DNA of 64,000 bases from Dipteris shenzhenensis (GCA_047967505.1 CM106540.1), one strand, 5' to 3'. Positions 48,391 to 57,721 are shown, numbered from the stretch's first letter. Made by a program: numbers and translations. The notes: generated by a model from the sequence alone, not told the origin.

Positions 48391-49799
48391 AACTAAAATC
48401 ACAATAAGTGTTAAGTTTTCAGATCAAGGAAATCACTAGTGTGAGAGGAAACAAGAGAAATAGAAATCACCCAAAAGAATGGACAAGCAAAAGAATGGAC
48501 AAGAGAGCTAGAAGCTCTCTACATCAGTAATAAGTACACCCAGTTTCCAATGGATGGTTTGCCGGAATTGTCCCAGTGGACATGTATCTCAATAGGTTCG
48601 CAACTACTGATTCCTATGTGCATCATCCATGCTAAAAGGTAAGGGAAGTCAAAAGATACTCACAACAAAGCGACCAATGGATCTAAACTAGATAAAGGGA
48701 CCAATGGATCCAAACTTGACAAAGCAACCATCCAATGGATGCCATCGAGAGCATTCGAGGAGAACTTCATACACAAAGCCAATTAGCGAACCCCCTTCGC
48801 ACTTCATCAATTATGATACAGGTATTGAACCCAAACCAACAAAGAATCCCAACACATAACATAATCTAGTGGTGATCTGAATTTACCTTCACGAACAAAG
48901 AAAAAAGAAAAGGGAAGAACGTTGTAAAAACAAATTAACAATGGAGCGTACTTATTAACAACACAGTGGCCACCTAGTAACCACTGTCTCGTCCAAGAGG
49001 AAGAGAAGATCGATGAGATGACGAACAAGCAATAGGAGAGATGGCGAAGAAAAGAGACTTGCAGCTTGAGCAAGGAGAAGAGAGTAGGAGAAGTCATGCC
49101 AAAAGGAGGTAGCGATGCTGCTTGAAGATAGAAGAACAAGGAGAAGCTTGTAGGCATGAGCTTGGAGGAGCAGAGCAGAAGCAACAGAGGAAGGGGGCAG
49201 CTACATGATGGAAGGCACGGTGACTCAAACCGTAATGTGAAGGAAGGAGACACAAGAAGGCAGCGTGAGCTGTATGAGGAAAACATTAAAGCAAGTTTGT
49301 GAATTGCAAAATAATTGCATGCAAGAGGATCAAAAATAGGATCGAAGTATGGAGAAGAAAAAGACTAAGTGTGGAGGGAATAAAGCCTCCACTTAGAAGC
49401 AAATGAAAAAATTCAAGTGTTTTCATATTTCAAAAAATTCAAGAATTTCTGCTCTACAAAATGAGATTGGAGCATGTATACAGATAAAGAATTTTGATTA
49501 CATCAATTTCAAAGATGGGGAAAAGTGTATGATTTCTCCTAAGGAAAATTTACCACCCATAGGGCAGGCCAAAAAATTACTGAAGAAGCAAGTACGCCTG
49601 AGTCGTGAGATTGGGAGGTGAGCGCCTTCCAAGAGCATTATGACAAGGAGGTGGTTGGTAATGAAGTAAATGGCATGGCAAGTTGGGGCCGGGGGGTTCA
49701 AACTTCAAAATGGTGCACACGTTGGGTTGTTTTAAAGAATGCAATCACGTAGTTTGTGACTTTGAAGTGTGACTGGAGCATTTCCACAATATGCGTGGT
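48391..49799. other. No gene recognised
   Basis: A 159-codon minus-strand frame (49286-48807) is hydrophobic and serine-rich with no domain, and is probably chance in purine-rich DNA. No transposon ends seen. Confidence 0.4.
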
Positions 49800-50640
49800 G
49801 GGAATGTCTGTAATATCTCTTTTGCAGTTTGAGCTCGTCTCGTAGCGAGCACTCAGCAGATCTCACCCAACCCGCGATCCGTTTTGTCACCAAATCTACG
49901 AGCAGCTCCGCGACAGCTCGGTTGTGACTCTCGACCAGCTCCTTGCGTGGTGGGGCGGTTGTGCCTTCGCTGTCTCCAGACACAGCTAAAGACAAGCCAT
50001 GCAAACTGCGCAACTCGCAAGGACTGCGACCATGCAGGCCCAGCCATTAGAGTCGCCCACCCTCCCCTTTGTTTTCACGTGCAGATCAAAACGTCATGGA
50101 AATTCAGGCTCTCACACCCATTACGTCGATTCAACGCGTCGGCAAGGTAGCGAACCTTGACTGATTTAACCCCCCCCCCATGCTCGCTCCTTGACAAGAT
50201 CGAGCGACCAGAATAATAGTTCACGCGCTTCGTCCCGAACGTTTTTTCATATCGTCATCCTCTCCTCATAGATTAGTTCATGCTCTCTTCAAAATCCTTC
50301 GGCCGTCCAGATTCTCAAGCAAGTTTTAAAGTTTCTTAAACACATTTATTCTCACTTCGTTCGTTTCTTTGGATCCATCAACCCGTAGTTTGTTGCCATC
50401 CTACATCTTATTCTGTTACTTATTTGGATCCATCACGCGAAGCGTGTTTTCTTTCTATCTTATTCTGTTCTTCTTCGATACTAATAGCGGAAGCGAGACT
50501 GCCCAGTGCCAATGGTGTCTCAATCCTGTCAACATTGCACATGCTTCCATAAGCAAGGTACGTTCAGGCTTTCACCTGCCCAACATCGAGTGCACGATTC
50601 GATTCACATTGAAGTTTTGATCCTAAACCTTTCGTACCAA
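49800..50640. other. GC-richer island with exon-like stretches
   Basis: CpG-containing sequence unlike its neighbours. A minus-strand frame ending at 49732 reads RKELVESHNRAVAELL in its middle. On the plus strand SETAQCQWCLNPVNIAHASI is followed by a good donor (AAG|GTACGT at about 50556). These may be exons of a decayed gene or captured fragments. No family recognised. Confidence 0.25.
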
Positions 50641-50780
50641 AGAATCAAACTTATGACGAAAACAAATTTAAATCATGAAGCTAGTTTCCCATGGGAAGAG
50701 AGATGGCCAAGGGCTTCACATTTAGTTGCAAAGTGCGACACTAAGGGCTTCACATTTTGTCATAAAGTTGCAAAGGAGAA

Positions 50781-50830
50781 CACTACAAGAATAGTGGTCT
50801 AAAAGGGAGGGCCAAAAGGGCAATTTTTCC
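50781..50830 (+). mobile_element. Possible CACTA left end
   Basis: CACTACAAGAA at 50781-50791 followed by GGGAGGGCCAAAAGGG. The terminus matches En/Spm elements, but no partner end was found downstream and the subterminal repeats are weak. Confidence 0.3.
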
Positions 50831-51129
50831 TTGGGAGATACTTTTAGATCACGTAATGTCGAAAGCTCGGGAATAGGCTAGTTTGTGGGTGCCGTTTTGA
50901 TATACAAGGCAAGAAATAGAATATCCTCCAACCATCATTTTAGATGTCATTCAAGAAATAGGGCACGCCATCGCCACCCTTTTAGACGTAAGGTAAGAAA
51001 TAGGGCTACCCTTTTAAATACTAATGGCAACCCAATATGTAGAACCTTTGTTTGGGTAGTGTTATGGATAAAATTGTCTAAGGAAAAAGGCATTAATATG
51101 TGTGTGTGTTTGTATATGTGGCAATAGTA

Positions 51130-51500
51130 TAATAAAATATGGTGTGCATAGGGCCCAGGGTTGAGGTGGCAGGGCATGACCATGTGCCACCCTTCCATGT
51201 AAGAGGACCCATAAGGTGTGTTGTACATAATCCATGATAGTAATATTATAAAATGCAAGGTGGCATGGCTCCTCCATGTGCCACCCCTCCACCTAGGCTG
51301 CATTTAGTGAGATATGGCTCAAAGTCCATGGGAGAAGCAATATAAAATAGGTGGAGATAGATATTATATTGAGTTATTCCCTCCATATGGGATAGGCCCA
51401 TGTGGGGGAGGTATAGAAGGACCAAGAGAGCTAGTTAAATAATGGGGAAAGTAGGATGAGGTGGCAAGATTCCTTGTGCCAACCCTCCACTTGTCCTCCT
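51130..51500 (-). repeat. Diverged direct repeats with GTGCCACCC words
   Basis: GAGGTGGCA..CATG..CCATGTGCCACCC.TCCA occurs near 51160-51205 and 51260-51293, and more weakly near 51457-51492. Confidence 0.6.
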
Positions 51501-51708
51501 AGAGGTTTGAACATATTATAAAATTGGAAAGAGACCAAGGAAGTATCATAGACTTGAGATATGGGGCTTGATTTATGTGGAAAATTAAGGCAAAGGGTTG
51601 TCGCACACAATTGAGAGTGCGTAACCACCTAGCCCACATGGGAGACTTTTCCACACACACCATGCATGTGGGAGGATACATTAATGTGGAGAGACCCCCT
51701 CTTTTGGC

Positions 51709-51717
51709 TATAAAAGG
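51709..51717 (+). promoter_or_regulatory. Candidate TATA box of the E1 5' LTR
   Basis: TATAAAAGG, about 1.1 kb before the first E1 reading frame. Assigned by analogy with the E2 LTR only. Confidence 0.3.
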
Positions 51718-52205
51718 AAGGGCAATTCTTTGATGAGACACGCTCATTCTTGTAAAGCCACCTAGCTAGTATTTTGATATTTCCCTCTCATCCCTTCTTT
51801 CAAATAAAGTATGGTTCTCTTCCCTTGATGTCTACATCTCAACATTCCTCCTCCTCTCATGTACATGCTTCTCTTCCCCCTCTCCTTTTTCCCTTGTGTT
51901 ATAGTCTCCCTTTTCCTTCCCTCCACTTCTAATTCCTTGTTCACCCCTATGACACCCCTTCGCCCTCATGATCTCCTTTTCTCTATGGCCTTTGAGCGTC
52001 GCCATACTTAGCCTCTAGCCTCTGGTCTCGATAACTTTTCCGGCTAAAAGTTTTGGTGTGGCTGCTGGGATTCGAGCCCAGGTCTCCACGGCTAGCGGCG
52101 AATCTTCTACTCGTATGGGTTACATCTACAAAACTATACCATCTGTGCTCTTTCTAAGCTACTGCGTGTGCATTCGATTCGTGCGTCTCCTATGCAACAG
52201 TTCTA

Positions 52206-52425
52206 TGGACTGGTTGTGGACAGTTTTCTATGCTCACCTGCGCGACAGTTCCGACAGTTCTCTGGACTGCTGCGATTTCTGGTTGCGGACAGTTTTCTGC
52301 GTTCACCCGCACGACAGTTCTCTGGACTGCTGCGACTGGTTGCAGACAGTTTTCTGCGCTCACCTGCGTGACAGTTCTCTGGACAGCTGCGGCCTCTGGT
52401 CGCGGACTGTTCTCTGAGCCCCTGC
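52206..52425 (+). repeat. ~57-69-bp minisatellite in the E1 leader
   Basis: Three full copies and one partial copy of a unit with GACAGTTTTCT, CTCACCTGCG and GACAGTTCTCTGGACTGCTG. The first copy is longer because of an internal GACAGTTCC duplication. Confidence 0.85.
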
Positions 52426-52805
52426 AAAAGAGTAACAGTAGATCCCGCGCCCCCCTATCTCTTCTCTTCTTCTTCTTCTTCTCTTTCTCTTCTCCTTCTC
52501 CTTCTCCTCTCCTCTCCTCTTTTTTTATTAAAGAGTAGGATTGGAACCCAAGACCTCCCCCTTTATAAAAGAAAGTCTTATCATTGGGCCAACAAGTTGG
52601 AAGTGGTAAAAATGTAATGATTTTTTGTTCATATATTGAAATCGCGGGAGCTGTAACTCTCTAACCATAGGGAGTTTGCTCTTGCTGTAAAAAGCAAAAA
52701 TACTTCATTTTATGTGCTCTATCCACATCTCTTACTAGATCGCCAATTCAGAACTTCTCCAAGCTCACTTCACGGACGCACGCCTCACGAGAAGGGTGGA
52801 CATTT

Positions 52806-53216
52806 ATGTCACTTCTCGACGCGTTTAAGGAATTGATGCCTGTTCCTCTGCACCTTACAGCTACCAATGCACGAGATGTCTTCCTTGATCTTCATGTCGA
52901 CCTTCAATGGCTGATTGTCCAGTGCATTATTGAAGGAGATGACGGGTGGAATGATACACCGTGGATGATTCATGGTGAAGAACTACTGATACGCTGGGAG
53001 GATTTTGATTTTACTTCTACTCATTGTGCGGTGATCGAACTACTTGCTGCTTCAGAGGTAATTAAAACGGTGTCCTTCATCGAAGGGTGGGATGCTCCCC
53101 AAGCTTGGGGGGAGATTTGGCACATCTGCCTTTTGATTCCTGTGGAAAAGCTCGTCCTGAATGGTTTATTCATAATATCATTACAAAGGTTTCTAGGCCT
53201 CGGCTATGGTTGGTAA
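52806..53216 (+). CDS. E1 ORF-B: unrecognised 136-residue protein
   Basis: Begins at ATG 52806 and ends at TAA 53214-53216, whose last A is the first base of the next start codon (TAATG). The protein is acidic and Trp-rich (DGWNDTPWMIHGEELL; FIEGWDAPQAWGEIW) with no domain I know. Part of it (FDF followed by a VIELLAASEVIKTV-like helix) may be distantly related to the E2 frame at 57401-57721, which has FDFF and ILKLLCALPIVRRV; this is weak. It is intact despite lying in an old element, which favours a real gene. Confidence 0.5.
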   Translation: MSLLDAFKELMPVPLHLTATNARDVFLDLHVDLQWLIVQCIIEGDDGWNDTPWMIHGEELLIRWEDFDFTSTHCAVIELLAASEVIKTVSFIEGWDAPQAWGEIWHICLLIPVEKLVLNGLFIISLQRFLGLGYGW

Positions 53217-53440
53217 TGTTTCGACCAAGGAATCCATTTGTACCTAATCAGCCTTTTGTGCCTCATTTCGAGCTTCAAATTGTAATTCTTTTTGGGCTTA
53301 AGATAAACTATCAACAAAGGATTGCAAGTTTATTTGGTACTGAACGTTTGGCTCAAGTGTTGAATTCTCCCCACCCTCTCTTCCTACCTATCTTGGACTA
53401 CCGAGAAACTTGGGATGTCCGAATTTTAGTCTTGGTGTGA
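53216..53440 (+). CDS. E1 ORF-A: conserved 74-residue protein of unknown function
   Basis: ATG 53216 overlaps the stop of ORF-B, and its own TGA (53438-53440) overlaps the next ATG (TGATG). The protein has a Pro-rich start (PFVPNQPFVP), a central QQRIASLFGTERLA, and a C-terminal DYRETWDV followed by hydrophobic residues. The E2 counterpart at 56750 aligns without gaps except for one missing base. By my count ~32 of 72 positions are identical, including MF, PNQP, QQRIA, LFG, RLA, LP, DY and TWDV. Equal length and conserved blocks in two diverged elements argue for a functional protein. No known family recognised. Confidence 0.65.
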   Translation: MFRPRNPFVPNQPFVPHFELQIVILFGLKINYQQRIASLFGTERLAQVLNSPHPLFLPILDYRETWDVRILVLV

Positions 53441-53904
53441 TGACATCTTGGATTCTTTAATTTGATGGAGCTTACAAACCTTCGACCAAGGCGGCCGGCG
53501 TGGGTGTGAAGCTCACTTCACCGGGTGGTGAGGAGTATTGTTACAACAAGTCTTCACCCACAAGTACTTGCAATCAAGCTGAGTACTCGACGCTCATTTT
53601 TGGGCTACAAAAGGCACGAGAACATCATGCCAAGCAATTGGAGGTGCAAGGAGATTCTCAACTAGTGTGTGAACAAGTTAGTGGAAGGTGGAAGGTGCGG
53701 AGCAAAGGCTTGGTTCCACGACATAAAAAAGCCTTGGAACTTTGCAACCAATTTGAAGAGGTAAAAATTCAGCATATCCCTCGAACTCGAAATCTTGTTG
53801 CTGATTTCTTGGCACGTGAAGCTTGTACTTCAATCATGCATGACGCGAGTGGAAGCGCCACCCCAACAAAGCCGCAAGCCATGAAGGAGGGTGATCATTT
53901 GTAA
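53440..53904 (+). pseudogene. E1 RNase H located upstream of gag
   Basis: Starts at ATG 53440 (TGATG overlap with ORF-A). The seventh codon is TAA (53458-53460), replacing a position that is Tyr in the E2 relative (LYFDGA). From there all four RNase H catalytic acids are in place: Asp in FDGAY, Glu in NQAEY, Asp in QGDSQL, Asp in VADFLA. It resembles the second (archaeal-type) RNase H of Tat-lineage Ty3 elements, as in E2 at 61100. In Tat elements that domain follows the reverse transcriptase; here it precedes gag. Either E1 has a new gene order or this is the tail of another inserted element. The flanking conserved small frames favour the first. Confidence 0.7.
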
Positions 53905-54040
53905 GGAATGCAAAGGTTGTGGCCATCATGAAACTAAGTGTTGGGCATACTTGATACGAGTTCACCGACTTCGGCAGATCATCAGGAGGGTTCTCAAGGA
54001 CATTGCTCAAAAGAAGGATGCCAGACCACACACCCCTTGA
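53885..54040 (+). CDS. E1 zinc-knuckle frame overlapping RNase H and ORF-C
   Basis: A 51-codon stretch without its own ATG, in the +1 frame relative to the RNase H frame. It holds CKGCGHHETKCW, a C-x2-C-x3-H-x4-C knuckle, then a basic helix (RLRQIIRRVLKDIAQKK). It overlaps the end of the RNase H frame by 20 bases and the start of ORF-C by 23. It could be reached by +1 frameshifting, or it may be an RNase H extension displaced by a frameshift mutation. Confidence 0.4.
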   Translation, partial: RRVIICKECKGCGHHETKCWAYLIRVHRLRQIIRRVLKDIAQKKDARPHTP

Positions 54041-54182
54041 AGAAATAGCATGGCGACTACAAGAACTGGAAGAAGCTGAAGGTGATGTGCAAGCTCTCCA
54101 ACTGTTGACATTTGTCATGGCATTCTTGTTCGCCTTGATGAACAACCTCATGCAACGCCACGCCTCTAACCCTCGCTTGTAA
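54018..54182 (+). CDS. E1 ORF-C: conserved 54-residue single-span membrane protein
   Basis: ATG 54018 to TAA 54180-54182. The first half is an acidic amphipathic helix (TPLEEIAWRLQELEEAEGD). The second half has one hydrophobic span of ~17 residues (LLTFVMAFLFALMNNLM) and a short basic end (QRH..R). The E2 counterpart at 57240 is also 54 codons and aligns without gaps, with ~25 identical positions by my count (MP, TPLEEIA, RL, EL, GD, QA, F-FAL-N-L, R). The likely topology is helix in the cytosol with the span as C-terminal anchor. A role in particle-membrane contact is only a guess. Its stop overlaps a new ATG (TAATG). Confidence 0.65.
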   Translation: MPDHTPLEEIAWRLQELEEAEGDVQALQLLTFVMAFLFALMNNLMQRHASNPRL

Positions 54183-54198
54183 TGATCGATGTGATATC

Positions 54199-54369
54199 AT
54201 GAGGGTTGGTCCTTTTAAGATTGTCTATGTGCTATTCTATGCGGAAGATTCTTCTCGTGAAATATTTCACACTACACCAGTCACACCCTACCCTGCCTAT
54301 GTGTGCTTTTTGGATGTATCTTCACCCGATTTTCAGTTCAAGCTTCCTCTTACTATTGTTCATCCATAG
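54199..54369 (+). CDS. E1 ORF-D: small frame between ORF-C and gag
   Basis: A six-codon frame (54182-54202) begins at the TAATG after ORF-C, and its TGA overlaps the ATG at 54199 (ATGA). The 56-residue product (FKIVYVLFYAEDSS; YPAYVCFLDVSSPDFQFKLP) is hydrophobic and aromatic without a clear membrane span. No counterpart recognised in E2, where a different frame sits here. Gag starts 28 bases after its stop. Confidence 0.35.
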   Translation: MRVGPFKIVYVLFYAEDSSREIFHTTPVTPYPAYVCFLDVSSPDFQFKLPLTIVHP

Positions 54370-54397
54370 ATAAGCCCCTCTTTTCCATCTTCTAAGC

Positions 54398-55236
54398 ATG
54401 GCTGACATTCCCGTGTTTTGTGGACGGGTAGAAGAAAATCCAAATGAGTATCTTGTGGCCTTCGAGCGCCGTGTTTCTCTCAACTTTCTTACTGAAGACA
54501 GATGGCTATTGGTTCTTCCCACATTTCTAGAGGGTTTGGCTCAAGTGTGGTATGAGAAGCAAATCGAAGATGTTCGCCAAAGCTGGCCAAGGTTGACAGC
54601 AGCAATGATTGAGTATTTCGAAAAAGAAGAGGAGCCGGAGAATGTGTACCTGCAGGTGGCAAACTTGAAGCAGTCAGAAGGTGAGATGGCACGTCGATAT
54701 GTGGATCGAGCGGCCGTGCTCCTGGACCGTTTGATTGCCACACAGGAGGACAATGCCAGGTTTCGAGCTGGAATGACTCAGCATATGCTGGGCTACCTTG
54801 TAGTAGGAGCAAGTGATGAATTCTGCCTCAAGCTTAAATGGGAGAATCCAGAAACTATGGTGCTAGCACATGAGATTGCTCAAAAGTTTGATAAAGTTTA
54901 GTCTGACCCCACTTCAAAGAAGACGATTGTCCCTCCGCATCCCCCTCAATTCCTGCAACAACAACCTGGGGGGTCTAACTCAGGGGCATACCCCCACCCC
55001 TCATTAGGGATGTATCCACCGCCTCCACCTCAAATGTATGGTCCTCCATTAGATGCTTACCCTCAACAAGGTGGATATCCTCATCCTCCACCTCGAAGAT
55101 TTCCCCAGCCTCGCCCACGAGCCCCCCTCCTCTCTACTCCCATGGCCCCTCCAACTAAAGAGGCCCCCCCTGCAACAGAACCTGGAGTCAATGACCTAGC
55201 CAAGGCCCTGAATGATCTTCGGCTTGAGATGGTGGT
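54398..55236 (+). pseudogene. E1 Gag, interrupted by the E2 LTR
   Basis: ATG 54398 (MADIPVFCGRVEENPNEYL) matches the E2 Gag start in type. The Gag fold follows (LPTFLEGLAQVWYE; AAMIEYFEKEEEPENVY). An in-frame TAG lies at 54899-54901, after which the same frame stays open through a Pro/Gln/Tyr-rich region (PPPPPQMYGPP) and a short helix (NDLAKALNDLRLEM) until the LTR of E2 begins at 55237. No zinc knuckle is reached before the break. Gag would form the particle. The TAG could be decay or a regulated stop. Confidence 0.8.
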
Positions 55237-56746
55237 GTGACGCCAAAAATTGATATTTTTAACTTGGCATTGATATTGTTTTTCTCTATGTTTGATAAGA
55301 GTTTGAGTATCAAGTGATAGCCTAGCGGCTCTCACTTATTTCTATTTTCTATGATATTGTATGGGATGGAGAGGATGAGTGGAATGGCTCATTGTAAATA
55401 CCATAGGTATGAATTATAAATACCTTGGTATGGGGTGAGAGTTATTTGTGTATGGGATATTATGGAGTTTTTTAGAAAATAGGAAGAGTGAGTCATATAA
55501 AGAGGTGGGCTCATGTCCATGTGTTCCAATAATATAAGAGAGGCCACATGCCAAGCGTGTGGAAGGCATGTGGAGGAGTGTGAAGTCAAGAGGAATCCTT
55601 CTAGAACTCCTATGTGGAATAAGGAGGATGTGGACATGTGGAAAAGAGAGGGTCCCTATGGGCTCCATGTGAGGAGACTCTTGACTTTCTCAATATTTTA
55701 AGAGTCTTGAGCATCTTTTGATGGGACACATGGCAAGAGTAGCCAAAAAGGACATGGATGGTGACATACGTGCTTAGGTGATTGATGGGGAAAGGAATCT
55801 ACAGGCAGCAATTATAAATGGGTGAAGGAGGGTAACAAAATCTCTATAAAAGGAGCCCTCCTCTCCTTTGTTCATCAATCTCTTCCACCATTGGGCCTTA
55901 TGTTGCTGTAGTTCTAGTCTCCCCAAGCCTCTTCCATGAGCCTTCTCTTCCTCTTGTAGATATTCTCTTATGTGGACTCTTGAGTCCTTCTCTCTCTAGT
56001 TTATTCTCTCTCTATGAGTAGTCTTGGAGCTTCCGCTCCCTCTTGTATGTATGAAACCTCTTCTTCTCCCCTGTGTTTGTAGTGTTGAGGTGGATTCTCA
56101 CTCTATTTGTAATGAAGGTCACTTCAGGTTCTCTCTCTCTCTTGAGTATCTCTTCCCTTTTCTTTCTTTCAAAGCCTTAAAAGTTCTTTCTATTCGGCTG
56201 CTCACTGTGCATACATGGTCCATTTGTTTCCCGAGCCACTATGCAAACTTCTTCCCCTCTTCTAGGCAAAATCTATGAGGGGTGGATCGTTGATGAAGGT
56301 GGAGTCTTGAGGGAGCATCCTACTCAAGCGAAATTAGCCTGGGTGGAGGGTAGTTTTCATGACAGTTTGACCCCCTGTTAGTATTTTGCTCATAACTTTC
56401 TGCTCGTTAGTCCGATTGTAATGAAATTTATATCAACGCAAAGCTCTCTTCAAGGCGCATGTTTGTATGTAATCAGATCTTGAATCAGATACAGCTGCAA
56501 AAAGTTATGAGTCTCTGTGTTTGATAGTCTATTTTTATAACAGTTTTTACCCCCTTCCAGTAAACTGTCCATATCTCTTTAACCGTCTGTCTGTTTTCAA
56601 TGAACCTTATATCAGCGCGAAGCCCATATCAAGGCGCATCTCTTTGTGTACTCGAATCTTTATATCAGCGCGAAGCCCATATCAAGGCACATCTCTTTGT
56701 TTGTAGAGTGTTTTGAGCTAAGTATAAAGGTGTCTATGAAGGAGGT
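55237..56746 (+). repeat. E2 5' LTR
   Basis: Begins TGTGACGCCAAAAATTG, matching the 3' LTR start at 61806, and stays collinear with it to about 56746 (GTGTCTATGAAGGAGG). It contains a TATA box at 55845-55852. Near the right end a ~56-base unit (TATATCAGCGCGAAGCCCAT) is present twice, at about 56611 and 56662, but once in the 3' LTR. No clear tRNA primer site follows; the exact right edge is uncertain. An 84-codon frame inside it is conserved only because the LTR is. Confidence 0.85.
55845..55852 (+). promoter_or_regulatory. TATA box of the E2 5' LTR
   Basis: TATAAAAG in CTCTATAAAAGGAGCC, followed by pyrimidine-rich sequence; present in all LTR copies. Confidence 0.6.
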
Positions 56747-56749
56747 GCA

Positions 56750-56973
56750 ATGTTTCCTCGGAATCTACCCATCCGACCTAATCAGCCCCTTCAAACTCCT
56801 CGATATATATCAGTTCATGTCATGTTGAGCCGCAAGATCTTCTTTCAACAACGTATCGCTCTTCTCTTTGGTGCAAACCGGCTCGCTGAGATTATGGCCT
56901 CTGCTGATCCTTTCCTTCTCCCTATGCTGATTACAACATCACTTGGGATGTTACCATATTCATTCTCATCTGA
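56750..56973 (+). pseudogene. E2 ORF-A: counterpart of E1 ORF-A, one-base deletion
   Basis: ATG 56750 lies four bases after the LTR match ends. The frame matches E1 ORF-A residue for residue in layout (RPNQP, QQRIALLFG, RLAEIM, ADPFLLP). At about 56924 one base is missing, after which the matching sequence continues in the next frame (DYNITWDV) to a TGA at 56971-56973, the same relative stop as in E1. The length is 224 bases against 225. Confidence 0.65.
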
Positions 56974-57015
56974 GGGAGGAAAATATGGTGTGGTATCTTG
57001 GCATAAAAGCTTCTT

Positions 57016-57190
57016 TCTAATGTCTCATTCTCAATGATAAGTATCTTTGGCAGTCAGTTCGAATGCTGCAGGAAGTAAAGAGGCGTGAAGTTTATTACCC
57101 CCAACTTCATGTCACATCTTTTGGTGGAGACACTGAGTATGGTTGGTATTGGATTCATCCCACCTTACTAAACGGTCTCGGGTGTACTTG
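57016..57190 (+). CDS. E2 small frame between ORF-A and ORF-C
   Basis: Open between stops; the first ATG is at about 57065. The product has VRMLQEVKRREVYYPQL and EYGWYWIHPTLLNGL. No family recognised, and E1 has RNase H in this position instead. Confidence 0.25.
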
Positions 57191-57239
57191 ATTGCATGTT
57201 ATGCCTAGAAGAGGCATGTGTTTGTATGAGATAAAGAAG

Positions 57240-57404
57240 ATGCCTAGAAGAACTCCGTTAGAAGAGATTGCAACCCGTTTAAGAGAACTTAAAGATTGTT
57301 AAGGTGATGCTCAAGCTATTCGCACAGTCACCATGATCATATCCTTTATGTTTGCATTGTTGAATATGTTGGTGAATCGACAACGCCGGCAGCAGGCACA
57401 ATGA
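57240..57404 (+). pseudogene. E2 ORF-C: counterpart of the E1 membrane protein, one internal stop
   Basis: ATG 57240 to TGA 57402-57404, 54 codons, the same as E1 ORF-C. It keeps TPLEEIATRLRELKD, then a TAA at codon 21, then GDAQAI and the hydrophobic span MIISFMFALLNMLV with a basic tail (NRQRRQQ). The span and basic end are conserved in character where the residues differ, as expected for a membrane anchor. Its stop overlaps the next start as ATGA. Confidence 0.65.
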
Positions 57405-57721
57405 TAAATTGGGGATTGATCCATGCACTGGCAGCTTGGTATGAAGAAGAGTTGAGTCTTTGGGTAGTTTTCGACTATAACAGTGGAGTGGTGATTCTTA
57501 ATGCTTTCGACTTCTTTTGCTATGCAAATGATGAAGATTACAATATCTTGAAGCTTTTATGTGCACTTCCTATTGTGAGAAGGGTGATTCTAGAATGCAT
57601 GTATACACAATGTTTTCATGGTGCTGGTTGGTCACTTATTTTTGAAGATTTTGTTGAGGATCACATTGTGGAGGGTTTTCAACATGTGGTTATGCATAAT
57701 AAGTTGGTCTTGGTATACTAA
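57401..57721 (+). CDS. E2 ORF-B-like: 106-residue protein upstream of gag
   Basis: ATG 57401 overlaps the ORF-C stop (ATGA). The protein is acidic and rich in aromatic residues (AAWYEEELSLWVVFDY; NAFDFFCYANDEDYNIL; HGAGWSLIFEDFVEDHI). It is intact. A distant link to E1 ORF-B is possible through the FDF-helix region, but is not certain. The gag start follows 75 bases after its stop. Confidence 0.45.
   Translation: MINWGLIHALAAWYEEELSLWVVFDYNSGVVILNAFDFFCYANDEDYNILKLLCALPIVRRVILECMYTQCFHGAGWSLIFEDFVEDHIVEGFQHVVMHNKLVLVY

Larger units (their letters stand above)
51000..55236 (+). mobile_element. E1: outer Ty3-type retroelement, left part, interrupted at 55237
   Basis: It has a gag homologous to that of E2, preceded by a set of small frames. 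The 5' LTR could not be delimited. TATAAAAGG at 51709-51717 in the context CTTTTGGCTATAAAAGG would suit an LTR promoter, compare CTCTATAAAAGGAGCC in E2. The gag frame is cut at 55237 by the E2 LTR, so protease, reverse transcriptase and 3' LTR should lie beyond the window, after E2. The left limit given is a guess. Confidence 0.6.

Noticed and set aside
48807-49286. 159-codon hydrophobic minus-strand frame
   Set aside because: Composition-driven (purine-rich plus strand), no signal peptide or family pattern.
52065-52095. tRNA or SINE-like T-arm (GGATTCGAGCCC) in the E1 leader
   Set aside because: The reverse complement has a T-stem and loop, but too few bases before CCA for an acceptor stem, and no A box was found.
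55389-55668. Minus-strand frames repeated at 61959-62238
   Set aside because: Same LTR sequence as above, antisense; no domain.
56024-56278. 84-codon frame repeated at 62594 and 63553
   Set aside because: It lies inside the LTR copies of E2; its conservation follows from LTR identity and it begins downstream of the TATA box in pyrimidine-rich leader sequence.
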